From Paracoccus gahaiensis (GTDB lineage Bacteria > Pseudomonadota > Alphaproteobacteria > Rhodobacterales > Rhodobacteraceae), in NCBI RefSeq assembly GCF_005048225.1, contig NZ_SUNI01000004.1, forward strand, positions 124,001 through 188,000: a stretch of DNA of 64,000 nt, read 5' to 3'. Made by a program: the position numbers and the translations under genes. The first letter of the stretch is position 1. Each line of letters begins with the position of its first letter. This document shows positions 45,085 to 54,283 of this stretch, in pieces. Below the pieces are notes generated by a model that ran no database searches, was not told the DNA's origin, and saw only the letters and a list, made by a program, of their open reading frames with translations.

Positions 45085-47169
45085 ATGCCCGTCACCTATC
45101 ACCGCAGCGGCGCCACCGGCGTCATCACCATCGACAACCCGCCGGTCAACGCGACCTCGCAGGCGGTGCGCGCGGGGCTGATCGAGGCCGCCCGCGCCTT
45201 CGCCGCCGACGAGAGCGCACGGGCCGCCGTGATCCTCTGCGCGGGCCGCACCTGGGTCGCGGGGGCCGACATCTCGGAATTCGGCAAGCCCCCGCAGGAT
45301 CCGTCGCTGCCCGACGTCATTGCCGCCATCGAGGCGCTGCCGAAGCCCGTCGTGGCCGCGATCCACGGCACGGCGCTGGGCGGCGGGCTGGAGCTGGCGC
45401 TTGGCTGCCATGCCCGCATCGCCGCCCCCGGCACCCGCATGGGCCTGCCCGAGGTGACACTGGGCCTGCTGCCCGGGGCGGGGGGCACGCAGCGCCTGCC
45501 GCGGCTGATCGGGCTGATGCCCGCGCTGGAGATGATCACCTCGGCCCGGCAGATGGGCACCGCCGAGGCCCGCGACCTGGGCCTGATCGACGCCGTGGCG
45601 TCGGATGACCTGACCGATGCCGCGCTGCAGATGGCCGAGCGCCTCGCAGGCCAGCCGCCGCGCCGCACCTGCGACCTGCCCGCCCCGCCCGCCGACCCCA
45701 CGGCGACCGAGACGCTGACCGCCGATCTGGCGCGCAAGCTGCCCGGTCAGATCGCCCAACGCGCCGCCGTCGATGCCGCGACCGAAGGCCTGGCCCTGCC
45801 CTTCGCCCAAGGCATGGAGGTCGAGCGTGCCGCCTTCCGCGCGCTGATGGACAGCCCGCAGCGCGCCGCCCTGATCCATGCCTTCTTCGCCGAACGCGCC
45901 GTGGCGCATCTGCCGCAGATCAAGGGGGTGGACCCGCGCCCCTTGGACCGCATCGGCGTGATCGGCGGCGGCACGATGGGGGCGGGGATCGCGGCGGCCT
46001 GCCTGCTGGCCGGGCTGGACGTGACCCTGATCGAACGCGACGCGGCAGCTGCCGACACCGCCCGCGCCACCGTCGCCAAGCTGCTGGAGGGCGCCGTGAC
46101 GCGCGGCAAGCTGGCCGCCCCCGCGCGCGACGCGATCCTGACAGATGCCTTCCGCACCGCCACCGACTATGCGGCGCTGAGCGACGCCGACCTGATCATC
46201 GAGGCGGTCTTCGAGACGATGGAGGTCAAGCACCAGGTCTTTGCCGAACTGGACCGCGTGGCGAAACCCGGCGCGGTGCTGGCCACCAACACCTCCTATC
46301 TGGACGTGAACGCCATCGCCGCCGCGACCTCGCGCCCGGCGGACGTCATCGGGCTGCATTTCTTCTCGCCCGCCCATGTCATGCGCCTGCTGGAGGTCGT
46401 CGTGGCCGACCGCACCGCGCCCGAGGTCACCGCCACCGGCTTCGCGCTGGCGAAACGGCTCAAGAAGATCGCCGTGCGCGCGGGCGTCTGCGACGGCTTC
46501 ATCGGCAACCGCATCCTGTCGCATTACCGCGCGGCGGTGGATGCGATGGTGCTGGACGGGGCCTCGCCCTATCAGGTGGACCGCGCGCTGACCGGGTTCG
46601 GCTTCGCGATGGGCCCCTATGCGGTCAGCGACCTCGCGGGGCTGGACATCGGCTGGATGACCCGGCAGCGCAAGGCGGCCACCCGCCACCCGCGCGACCG
46701 CGTGCCGGTCTTTGCCGACCGCCTGTACGAGCTGGGCCGCCTGGGTCGCAAGTCCGGGCGCGGCTATTACCTCTATGACGGCGGCAAGCCGCAGCCCGAC
46801 CCCGAGCTGGAGCCCCTGCTGGCGCAGGTCCGCGCCGACCTGGGCATCGCCCCGCGCGACTTCACCGATGCCCAGATCGTCGAGCGCACCATGGCCGCGC
46901 TGGTGAACGAGGCCGTGCGCACGGTCGCCGACGGCACCGCTCTGCGGCCTTTGGATGTCGATGTGGTCATGCTGAACGGCTACGGCTTTCCGCGCTGGCG
47001 CGGCGGGCCGATGCATTGGGCCGATGCACAGGGCCTGCCCCAGATCCTGGCGCAGATCGACGCCCTCTCCGCCGAGGATGACCATTTCTGGCAGGCAGCC
47101 CCCCTGTTGCGCGATCTGGTGGCCCAGGGCCGCCGCCTTGCCGAGCTGAACGAAGGACCCAAGCCATGA
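45085..47169 (+). CDS. Bifunctional enoyl-CoA hydratase / 3-hydroxyacyl-CoA dehydrogenase
   Basis: 694-residue FadJ/PimF-like protein performing hydration and NAD-dependent oxidation in beta-oxidation. The N-terminal crotonase domain (1-180) keeps both catalytic glutamates (Glu103 in GGGLELALG, Glu123 in LPEVTLG). The dehydrogenase domain starts at a Rossmann motif [14 protein letters not shown] (290-303) and includes [17 protein letters not shown] and DGFIGNRI. The C-terminal helical domain (about 480-690) is complete. Its stop overlaps the thiolase ATG by four bases. Confidence 0.95.
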   Translation: MPVTYHRSGATGVITIDNPPVNATSQAVRAGLIEAARAFAADESARAAVILCAGRTWVAGADISEFGKPPQDPSLPDVIAAIEALPKPVVAAIHGTALGGGLELALGCHARIAAPGTRMGLPEVTLGLLPGAGGTQRLPRLIGLMPALEMITSARQMGTAEARDLGLIDAVASDDLTDAALQMAERLAGQPPRRTCDLPAPPADPTATETLTADLARKLPGQIAQRAAVDAATEGLALPFAQGMEVERAAFRALMDSPQRAALIHAFFAERAVAHLPQIKGVDPRPLDRIGVIGGGTMGAGIAAACLLAGLDVTLIERDAAAADTARATVAKLLEGAVTRGKLAAPARDAILTDAFRTATDYAALSDADLIIEAVFETMEVKHQVFAELDRVAKPGAVLATNTSYLDVNAIAAATSRPADVIGLHFFSPAHVMRLLEVVVADRTAPEVTATGFALAKRLKKIAVRAGVCDGFIGNRILSHYRAAVDAMVLDGASPYQVDRALTGFGFAMGPYAVSDLAGLDIGWMTRQRKAATRHPRDRVPVFADRLYELGRLGRKSGRGYYLYDGGKPQPDPELEPLLAQVRADLGIAPRDFTDAQIVERTMAALVNEAVRTVADGTALRPLDVDVVMLNGYGFPRWRGGPMHWADAQGLPQILAQIDALSAEDDHFWQAAPLLRDLVAQGRRLAELNEGPKP

Positions 47170-48341
47170 ACCGACCCGTCATCGTCTCGACCGCCCGCAC
47201 CGCCATCGGCCGGGCCGGGCGCGGCGCCTTCAACCGCACCCATGGCGCGGTGCTGGCCGGCGCCACCGCCCGCGCCGTCATCGACCGCGCGGGCATCGAC
47301 CCGGCGCTGGTCGAGGACAGCATCTGGGGCTGCGGCTATCCCGAATACGTCACCGGCGGCAACATCGCCCGGCAGGCGGTGATCCGCGCGGGCCTGCCCG
47401 ACAGCGTGGCGGGCACCACGGTCAACCGCTTCTGCGCCTCGGGCCTGCAGGCGCTGGCCATGGGCGCGCAGATGGTCGCGCAGGAAGGCGCCCGCGCCGT
47501 GCTGACCGGCGGCGTGGAAAGCATCTCGCTGATCCAGCCCCCCGTGCGCCACTCCCGCGAGGCCTGGATCGAGGCCAACCGCCCCGACCTCTACATGCCG
47601 ATGATCGAGACCGCCGACATCGTGGCCGCCCGTTATGGCATCGCGCGCGAGGCGCAGGACGCATACGCCGTCCAGTCCCAGGCCCGCACCGCCGCTGCCC
47701 AGGCCGCCGGGATCTTCGACGACGAGATCATCCCGATGACCGTCACCATGTCGGTCACCGACAAGGCCACTGGCGAAAGGACCGACCGGGAAACCACCAT
47801 CACCGCCGACGAGGGCAACCGCCCCGGCACCGCGCTGGAGGCCTTGGCCAAGCTGGAGCCCGTGCGCGGCGCGGGCCAGTTCGTCACCGCGGGCAACGCC
47901 TCGCAGCTGTCGGACGGCGCCGCGGCCCTTCTGGTGATGGACGCCGCTCTGGCCGCCTCGCTGAACCTCGAGCCCCACGGCGCCTTTCACGGCTTCGCCG
48001 TCGCGGGCTGCGCGCCCGACGAGATGGGCATCGGCCCGATCTACGCCGTGCCGCGCCTTCTGGAGCGCCACGGGCTGACCGTCCAGGACATCGACCTGTG
48101 GGAGCTGAACGAGGCCTTTGCCAGCCAGTGCCTCTATTGCCGCGACACGCTCGGCATCGACCCGGAGCGCTACAACGTCAATGGCGGCGCGATCTCGATC
48201 GGCCATCCCTTCGGCATGACCGGCGCCCGCACCGCCGGCCACATCCTGCGCGAAGGCCGCCGCAGGGGCGCCCGGTGGGGCGTCGTCACCATGTGCGTGG
48301 GTGGCGGCCAGGGTGCCGCCGGACTTCTGGAGATCTTCTGA
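47166..48341 (+). CDS. Acetyl-CoA acyltransferase (thiolase)
   Basis: 391-residue thiolase cleaving 3-ketoacyl-CoA with CoA. The nucleophile Cys90 is in [11 protein letters not shown], His in [16 protein letters not shown] and the second active cysteine in MCVGGGQG. The four-residue overlap-type spacing on both sides shows a single operon. Substrate chain length cannot be told; the operon resembles that of PimB. Confidence 0.95.
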   Translation: MNRPVIVSTARTAIGRAGRGAFNRTHGAVLAGATARAVIDRAGIDPALVEDSIWGCGYPEYVTGGNIARQAVIRAGLPDSVAGTTVNRFCASGLQALAMGAQMVAQEGARAVLTGGVESISLIQPPVRHSREAWIEANRPDLYMPMIETADIVAARYGIAREAQDAYAVQSQARTAAAQAAGIFDDEIIPMTVTMSVTDKATGERTDRETTITADEGNRPGTALEALAKLEPVRGAGQFVTAGNASQLSDGAAALLVMDAALAASLNLEPHGAFHGFAVAGCAPDEMGIGPIYAVPRLLERHGLTVQDIDLWELNEAFASQCLYCRDTLGIDPERYNVNGGAISIGHPFGMTGARTAGHILREGRRRGARWGVVTMCVGGGQGAAGLLEIF

Positions 48342-49522
48342 TGGACATGCGTTTCACCCCCGACGAACTGGCCTTCCGCGACGAGGTCCGCGCCTTCCTC
48401 AAGGCCGAGCTGGACCCGGCGCTGGCCCGCAAGGTGCGCCTGCACCATGAGCTGACCAAGGCCGAGATGGAGGGCTGGCACGCCAAGCTGCAGGCCAAGG
48501 GTTGGCTGGCCGGCAACTGGCCCACCGAATTCGGCGGCGCCGGCTGGACCCCCATCCAGCGCCATATCTTCGAGGAGGAATCCGCCCGCGCCCATGCCCC
48601 GCGCATCGTGCCCTTCGGCATCGCCATGCTGGGACCGGTCCTGCAGAAGTTCGGATCCAAGGACCAGCAGGACCACTGGCTGCCGCGCATCCTGAACGGC
48701 GACGATTGGTGGTGCCAGGGCTATTCCGAACCCGGCGCCGGGTCCGATCTGGCCGGCCTGCGCTGCGCCGCCTTGCGCGACGGCGACCATTACGTCGTGA
48801 CCGGGCAGAAGACCTGGACCACGCTCGGCCAGCACGCCAACATGATCTTCTGCCTCGTGCGCACCTCGACCGAGGGCAAGAAGCAGGAGGGGATCAGCTT
48901 CCTTCTGATCGACATGGACAGCCCCGGCGTCACCGTCCGCCCCATCGTCCTTCTGGACGGCACTGCCGAGGTGAACGAGGTCTGGTTCGACGAGGTCCGC
49001 GTGCCCGTGGCCAATCTGGTGGGCGAGGAGAACCAGGGCTGGACCTATGCCAAGTACCTGCTGACCCATGAACGGACCAATATCGCCGGGGTGGGCTTTG
49101 CCACCGCCGCGCTGGACAACCTCCAGCGCGTCGCCCGCGCGCAGGTCCATCGCGGCCAGCCCCTGTCGCAGGACCCCCTGTTTGCCGCCCAGCTGGCCGA
49201 GGTCGAGATCGAGCTGATGGCCATGTCCACGACCAACCTGCGCATGCTGTCCCTGGCCGCGCAGGGGCAGGCGCCCGGCATCGAAAGCAGCATGCTCAAG
49301 ATCAAGGGCACCCAGATCCGCCAGCGGCTGGATGTCCTGACCCGCCGCGCCTATGGCGGCCAGGCCTCGGCCCTGCCGACGCTCGGCAACGAGGGGCCCG
49401 ACGATGCCGAAGAGGCCCTGTCGGCCACGGCCACCTGGCTGAACAACCGCAAGCTGTCCATCTATGGCGGCTCGAACGAGATCCAGCGCAGCATCATTGC
49501 CGGCGCCCTGGCGAAAGGATGA
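48341..49522 (+). CDS. Acyl-CoA dehydrogenase, large-subunit type
   Basis: 393-residue FAD enzyme. The FAD-contacting motif YSEPGAGSDLAGL lies at 128-140, and the C-terminal SIYGGSNEIQRSIIAGALAKG is the usual ACAD ending. It resembles PimC and similar large subunits that occur next to a second, smaller ACAD. The ATG shares one base with the thiolase stop. The next gene starts five bases later. Confidence 0.93.
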   Translation: MDMRFTPDELAFRDEVRAFLKAELDPALARKVRLHHELTKAEMEGWHAKLQAKGWLAGNWPTEFGGAGWTPIQRHIFEEESARAHAPRIVPFGIAMLGPVLQKFGSKDQQDHWLPRILNGDDWWCQGYSEPGAGSDLAGLRCAALRDGDHYVVTGQKTWTTLGQHANMIFCLVRTSTEGKKQEGISFLLIDMDSPGVTVRPIVLLDGTAEVNEVWFDEVRVPVANLVGEENQGWTYAKYLLTHERTNIAGVGFATAALDNLQRVARAQVHRGQPLSQDPLFAAQLAEVEIELMAMSTTNLRMLSLAAQGQAPGIESSMLKIKGTQIRQRLDVLTRRAYGGQASALPTLGNEGPDDAEEALSATATWLNNRKLSIYGGSNEIQRSIIAGALAKG

Positions 49523-49526
49523 TCCC

Positions 49527-50525
49527 GTGGATTTCCAGCTTTCCGACGACCACCGCATGCTGCAGGACAGCCTGCGCGGCATCCTGACCCGCCATACCGG
49601 CGAGGCGCTCTGGCCCGCGCTGGTCGAGGCCGGCATGCCGGCGGCCCTGCTGACCGAGGACGAGGGCGGCTTCGACGGATCGGGCGCGGCCATCGCGCTG
49701 ATCTTTCAGGAACTGGGCCGGGCTGGGGTGGCCCTGCCGCTGATCCCGGCGATGATCGCCGCCGCCGCCTTCGCGCAGGCGGGCCAGCACGCCGAAGACG
49801 GGGCCGCGCTGGCCTTTGCCGATGCCGAGCCCGGCACGCGGCATGACCGGGGCGTCGCGATCTCGGTCCAGGGCGACCGCCTGACCGGGCGCAAGACCAT
49901 GGTGGCGGGCGCCGAGGGCGCGGCGGCGATCCTGGTCACCACGGCGGATGCGCTGTGGCGGCTGGCGCCCGACGCGCCCGGTGTGACGATCCGCCCCTAT
50001 CCGATGCTGGACGGCCAGCGCGGCGCCGACCTGATTCTCGAGGACGCCCCCGCCACCCGGCTTGGCGCCATCGCCGATTTCGGCGGCCCCCTGGCGCGCG
50101 GCGTGCTGGCGCATTCGGCCACGGCGCTCGGCGCGATCACGGCGGCGGTCGACCTGACGCTGGATTATCTGAAACAGCGCAGGCAGTTCGGCCAGCCGCT
50201 GATCGCCTTCCAGGCGCTGGCCCATCGCATGGCCGATCTGGCGGTCGAGGTCGAGCAGGCCCGCTCCGCCGTCACCAATCTCTCGGGCCATCTGGACGCC
50301 GACCCGGCGCTGCGCGACCGCCATGTGCAGGCCTGCAAGGTCACCGTGGGCCGCGTCGCCCGTCTGGTGGCCGAGGATGCGGTGCAGCTGCATGGCGGCA
50401 TCGGCATGACCGAGGAATACGCGCTCGGTGGCATGATCCGCCGCCTGCTGGCCGCCGAGACTGCGATGGGCGATGCCGACTGGCATCTGGAGCGGTTCGC
50501 ACGCGGCGAACCGGCCTTCGCATGA
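49527..50525 (+). CDS. Acyl-CoA dehydrogenase, reduced small-subunit type
   Basis: 332 residues with ACAD N- and C-terminal helical domains (DFQLSDDHRMLQDSLR; LKQRRQFGQPLIAFQALAHRMADL; VQLHGGIGMTEEYALGGMIRR). The middle beta domain is shortened and has no S/TEP-xx-GSD motif like that of the upstream gene. Probably it is the partner of the large ACAD in a heteromeric enzyme, as for PimC/PimD or the steroid-type alpha2beta2 ACADs. The start is GTG with AAAGGA eight bases upstream. It overlaps the thioesterase gene by four bases. Confidence 0.87.
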   Translation: MDFQLSDDHRMLQDSLRGILTRHTGEALWPALVEAGMPAALLTEDEGGFDGSGAAIALIFQELGRAGVALPLIPAMIAAAAFAQAGQHAEDGAALAFADAEPGTRHDRGVAISVQGDRLTGRKTMVAGAEGAAAILVTTADALWRLAPDAPGVTIRPYPMLDGQRGADLILEDAPATRLGAIADFGGPLARGVLAHSATALGAITAAVDLTLDYLKQRRQFGQPLIAFQALAHRMADLAVEVEQARSAVTNLSGHLDADPALRDRHVQACKVTVGRVARLVAEDAVQLHGGIGMTEEYALGGMIRRLLAAETAMGDADWHLERFARGEPAFA

Positions 50526-50932
50526 CGGGCGAGCTGATCCGCGACGAGACCGGCACGCAGCGCCTGATCGGCTATGTCCTCGACGTGGGTCAGCTGGACA
50601 AAAGCGCGCGCTGCGTCCTGGATCTGGACGACCGCCACCTGAACCGTCAGGGCATGCTGCATGGCGGGCTGGCCGCCACGCTTCTGGACAGCGCGATGGG
50701 GGCCACGGGCAGCCTGACGGTCGATCCGTCGGGGCGCCATCCCTTCACCACGCTGGCGCTGACGGTGAACTATCTGGCGCCGGGCCGCCCGGGGCAGGTC
50801 ACCGCCGCGGGCCGCGTGACCGGCGGCGGCCGCTCGACCCTGTTCATCGAGGGCACATTGCGCCATCAGGACGGCACGCTGATCGCCACCGCGACCGGCG
50901 TGTTCCGCAAATCGTCCAAGGTGCCCGCATGA
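50522..50932 (+). CDS. PaaI-type hotdog-fold acyl-CoA thioesterase
   Basis: 136 residues. The active-site region NRQGMLHGGLAATLLDSAMGATG has the His-Gly-Gly and following Asp typical of PaaI/hotdog thioesterases; TLALTVNYLAPGRPG and a C-terminal GTLIATATGVFRK complete the fold. It may relieve CoA sequestration by dead-end acyl-CoAs of the pathway. ATGA overlaps occur with both neighbours. Confidence 0.9.
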   Translation: MTGELIRDETGTQRLIGYVLDVGQLDKSARCVLDLDDRHLNRQGMLHGGLAATLLDSAMGATGSLTVDPSGRHPFTTLALTVNYLAPGRPGQVTAAGRVTGGGRSTLFIEGTLRHQDGTLIATATGVFRKSSKVPA

Positions 50933-51741
50933 CCGATCTGATGACCAACCCCCATTGCGAGATCAGCGATCTCGGCGACCGCCTCGTGGTGGAAAACCGC
51001 AACGCCGCGCGCCGCAACGCGCTGACGCCCGAGTTCTACGAGGGCCTGCACCACGCGCTGCGGCTGGCCGCCGACCAGCCCCGCATTGGCGCGGTCATCG
51101 TGATGGGCGAGGGCGACTTCTTCTGCGCCGGCGGCGATCTGACCATGCTGATCACCGCGCAGACCATGGACGAGGAGGCCCGCCGCGCCCGCATCGACAC
51201 GCTGAACGACCTGATCCGCGCCGTGGTCCACTGCCCCCGCCCGGTGATCGCCGTGGTGGAAGGGGGCGCTGCGGGCGCCGGCCTGTCGCTGGCGCTGGCC
51301 TGCGACATGGTGATCTCGGCCCGCGACGCGCGCTTCTCGGCGGCCTATGTGACGGCGGGGCTGGTGCCCGATGGCGGGCTGACGGCGGCGCTGGCCGCGG
51401 GCCTGCCGCCGCAGATGGCCGCGCAGATGGCCCTGACCGGCCGGCCCATAGGCGCCGAACGCCTGCATGCGTTGGGCCTGATCAGCGAGCTGACCGCGCC
51501 GGGCGAGGCGATCATGGCCGCCATGGCCTTGGCCGACCATCTGGCCCACGGCCCCGCCGGGGCGCAGTCCGCGATCAAGCGCCTGCTGACCGACGCCCGC
51601 GCCGCGACCTTCGAGGCGCAGCTGACCGCCGAACGCGACGCCATGGCCGCGGCCCTGGCCGCCCCCGAGGCCGCCGAGGGCATCAGCGCCTTCCTGGCCA
51701 AGCGCCCCCCCGATTTCCGCCGCCTCCGCGAGGACAGATGA
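50929..51741 (+). CDS. Crotonase-family protein (enoyl-CoA hydratase/isomerase)
   Basis: 270 residues with the crotonase oxyanion segments FFCAGGDLTML and GGAAGAGLSLALACDMVIS. The two glutamates of true hydratases are replaced: the first position reads GLSLAL, and the second region reads GLVPDGGLT with an aspartate. That is the pattern of PaaG-like and other enoyl-CoA isomerases. It may therefore shift double bonds for the bifunctional enzyme rather than hydrate. It overlaps both neighbours by four bases. Confidence 0.88.
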   Translation: MTDLMTNPHCEISDLGDRLVVENRNAARRNALTPEFYEGLHHALRLAADQPRIGAVIVMGEGDFFCAGGDLTMLITAQTMDEEARRARIDTLNDLIRAVVHCPRPVIAVVEGGAAGAGLSLALACDMVISARDARFSAAYVTAGLVPDGGLTAALAAGLPPQMAAQMALTGRPIGAERLHALGLISELTAPGEAIMAAMALADHLAHGPAGAQSAIKRLLTDARAATFEAQLTAERDAMAAALAAPEAAEGISAFLAKRPPDFRRLREDR

Positions 51742-53261
51742 CCGACCCCACCCGCATCCACCAGCTCATCGACCGTGCCGCCGCCGCCCATCCGGACCGG
51801 CCCGCCCTGACCGACTGGAACGGGCGCGAGCTGAGCTACGCCGCGCTGACCGCCGCGATCGACCGCGCCCAGCAGGACCTGCGCGATCTGGGCATGCGCC
51901 CCGGCGACCGCCTGCTGATCGTGGCCGAGAATGCGGCCTCGGTCCCGGTGCTCCTGATGGCGGCCAGCCGGATGGATGCGGTGGCGGTGCCGGTGAACGC
52001 CCGCATGACCGGCCCGGAGCTGGCCAAGATCGCGGGCCATACCGACCCCCGCCTGACCGTCTATCTGGGCGATGTCAGCGACCCCGCCGCCGCCCATGCC
52101 ACCGCCGGCGGCGCCCGGCCCGTGACGCTGGCCGGGTCCGCGCTGCAGATCGCGGGCCCCTTCGACACCACCCCCGAGGCGCCCGAGCCGGACACCGGCA
52201 TGACGGCGGTGATCCTCTACACGACCGGCACCACGGGCCTGCCCAAGGGCGTGATGCTGACGCATGGGAACCTGATCTTCGGCGGCCTCTCCTCGGCCCG
52301 GCTGCGCGGAATCGGCCCCGAGGACGTGATCCACGGCGTGCTGCCGCTGACCCATGTCTTCGGGCTGACCTCGATGATGTGCGCGGGCCTGTCGGCGGGG
52401 GCGCATCTGCGCCTCCATCCGCGCTTCTCGGCCGCCGCCACCCTGGACGCGCTGGCCCGCGACGTCACCGTCCTGCCCGCCGTCCCGCAGATGCATGCCG
52501 CCATCATGACCGAGGCCCGCACGCGCGGCCAGGACCGCCTGACCGGCCCGCTGCGCTATGTCAGCAGCGGCGCCGCGCCCCTGGATCCCGACTGGAAGCG
52601 CCGGGCCGAGGCCTTTTACGGCCTTGCTCTGCAGAACGGCTATGGCATGACGGAAACCACGGCGGGCGTCACCATCACCGCCAATGAAAAGGGCGATCCC
52701 GACCCCTCGGCGGGCGTGCCGCTGCCCGGCGTGCAGATCGCGCTGGATACCTCGGTCGGGCGCGAGCCCGGCACCGGCGAGGTGCTGACGCGCGGCCCCC
52801 ATGTCATGCGCGGCTATTTCCGCCACCCGCAGGCCACGGCGGACGTGCTGGACGCCGAGGGCTGGATGCATACCGGCGATCTGGGGCGGCTGGACGCGCA
52901 GGGCCGGCTGCACATCGTCGGCCGCTGCAAGGAGCTGATCATCCGCGGCGGCTTCAACGTCTACCCGCCCGAGGTCGAGGCGGCGCTGAACGACCATCCG
53001 GCGGTGCTGCAGACGGCGGTGATCGGCCATGTCCGCCCGGGCGGCGACGAGGAGGTGCTGGCCTTCTGCCAGCTGACCGCGCCGGGCGCCGTGAGTGCCG
53101 AGGCGCTGGCCGCCCATGCCGCGGCCCGGCTGTCGGCCTACAAGCGGCCCACGCGGATCCTGCTGACCGGCCCCCTGCCGGCGGCGGCGACCGGCAAGGT
53201 GCTCAAGCACCGTCTGATGGAGCATTTCGCCGACCTTCTGGCCGACCTGCCGCGCACCTGA
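51738..53261 (+). CDS. AMP-forming acyl-CoA ligase
   Basis: 507-residue adenylate-forming ligase. Motif A5-type LYTTGTTGLPKGVMLTHGN (about 155-173), NGYGMTETTAGV, the hinge GRCKELIIRGGFNVYPPEVE and the C-terminal catalytic lysine region AAATGKVLKHRL are intact. It is the last gene of the TRAP/beta-oxidation operon, and the obvious candidate for activating the imported acid to its CoA ester (PimA-like role). Confidence 0.93.
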   Translation: MTDPTRIHQLIDRAAAAHPDRPALTDWNGRELSYAALTAAIDRAQQDLRDLGMRPGDRLLIVAENAASVPVLLMAASRMDAVAVPVNARMTGPELAKIAGHTDPRLTVYLGDVSDPAAAHATAGGARPVTLAGSALQIAGPFDTTPEAPEPDTGMTAVILYTTGTTGLPKGVMLTHGNLIFGGLSSARLRGIGPEDVIHGVLPLTHVFGLTSMMCAGLSAGAHLRLHPRFSAAATLDALARDVTVLPAVPQMHAAIMTEARTRGQDRLTGPLRYVSSGAAPLDPDWKRRAEAFYGLALQNGYGMTETTAGVTITANEKGDPDPSAGVPLPGVQIALDTSVGREPGTGEVLTRGPHVMRGYFRHPQATADVLDAEGWMHTGDLGRLDAQGRLHIVGRCKELIIRGGFNVYPPEVEAALNDHPAVLQTAVIGHVRPGGDEEVLAFCQLTAPGAVSAEALAAHAAARLSAYKRPTRILLTGPLPAAATGKVLKHRLMEHFADLLADLPRT

Positions 53262-53354
53262 TCCCGCGCGCGGGCCATCCGTGCCCCTCAGGGGCGACCG
53301 GTCTCTTGCCCCCGTCGGTGGCCGGGCCTCTTGCCCCCTAACGGGGCGGGGCCC

Positions 53355-54110
53355 TCAGTCCTTCAGGACCAGCCGGTGATGCGGCGGATAGAATTGCCGG
53401 GCGAAGGACACCGGCAGGCCGTTCAGGGTGTTCACCCGCTCGATCGCCATGACCGGGGTGCCGACCGCGACCAGCAGGTTGATGGCGCAGGCGCCGGTGG
53501 CGCCTTCGGCCAGGATGGAAAAGCGGCTCTGTGCCACGGGCAGCGTCCGCGCCAGCCATTCCTGCGGCGGCACGGTACCGAACAGCCGCGCATCGGGCAG
53601 GTTGACCGCGCGGGGGTTCAGCCAGATCGCCTCGCAGCAATGCGGGCGGTCATCGGCCATGTGGCGCGACTTGACCAGGATCATGCTGTCGCCGGCATCC
53701 ACCTGCAGGGCCTGCATCGCTTCGGGGCTGGGCGGGCGGGCCAGGCAGTCGGTCATCTGATAGCCATAGCGCGCGCCCATCGCCTCGATCTCGTCGCGGA
53801 TCACCGGCAGCGACATCATCGCCCGGCGCGACGAGGTCGCGGTGACGCGCGTGCCGACCTTGCGGCGGCGCTGGACGATGCCGCTGTCGGCCAGTTCGCG
53901 CAGCGCGCGGTTCACGGTCGCCCGGGCGCAGCCCATTTCCTTGGACAGGATCTGTTCGGTCGGGATCAGGCTGCCCGGAGGCCACTCGCCCGAGCGGATG
54001 CGATCCAGCACATCGGCGCGCACCGCCTGCCAGGTGTTCAGCCGGCGCCGGTCCGTCTCGGACCCCGATGTCCGGATCAGGCCGGGTGAAGCTGCATGCA
54101 AACTAGACAT
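53355..54110 (-). CDS. GntR-family regulator, HutC subfamily (UTRA domain)
   Basis: 251 residues. The GntR winged helix (about 20-90) contains VLDRIRSGEWPPGSLIPTEQIL and CARATVNRALRELADSGIVQRR; the UTRA effector domain (about 105-250) contains MILVKSRHMADDRPHCCEAIWLN. It is convergent with the acyl-CoA ligase gene and divergent from the MFS gene, so the exporter is a likely target. The chosen ATG has only a weak ribosome-binding site. Confidence 0.87.
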   Translation of the reverse strand: MSSLHAASPGLIRTSGSETDRRRLNTWQAVRADVLDRIRSGEWPPGSLIPTEQILSKEMGCARATVNRALRELADSGIVQRRRKVGTRVTATSSRRAMMSLPVIRDEIEAMGARYGYQMTDCLARPPSPEAMQALQVDAGDSMILVKSRHMADDRPHCCEAIWLNPRAVNLPDARLFGTVPPQEWLARTLPVAQSRFSILAEGATGACAINLLVAVGTPVMAIERVNTLNGLPVSFARQFYPPHHRLVLKD

Positions 54111-54283
54111 ATTAGGACTCGTGAAAAAACTTCTATCGATAATGAATAGACGATTTCGCCGCCGGCGACAGTTGTCCAAATCGCCAAGGGTGGGGCCCGG
54201 ACGGGCCCTCCGCACAACCGCAAAGCCTTTTCTTTTGCGTGCGCTCTGCTAGATGCGGGGTCTGCAAGGACGATGGCGGACCG

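Noticed and set aside
53262..53354. Possible small gene between the CoA ligase and the GntR regulator
   Set aside because: Only 93 bases with repeated TTGCCCCC-like sequence, no ribosome-binding site with a plausible frame; more likely a 3' region.
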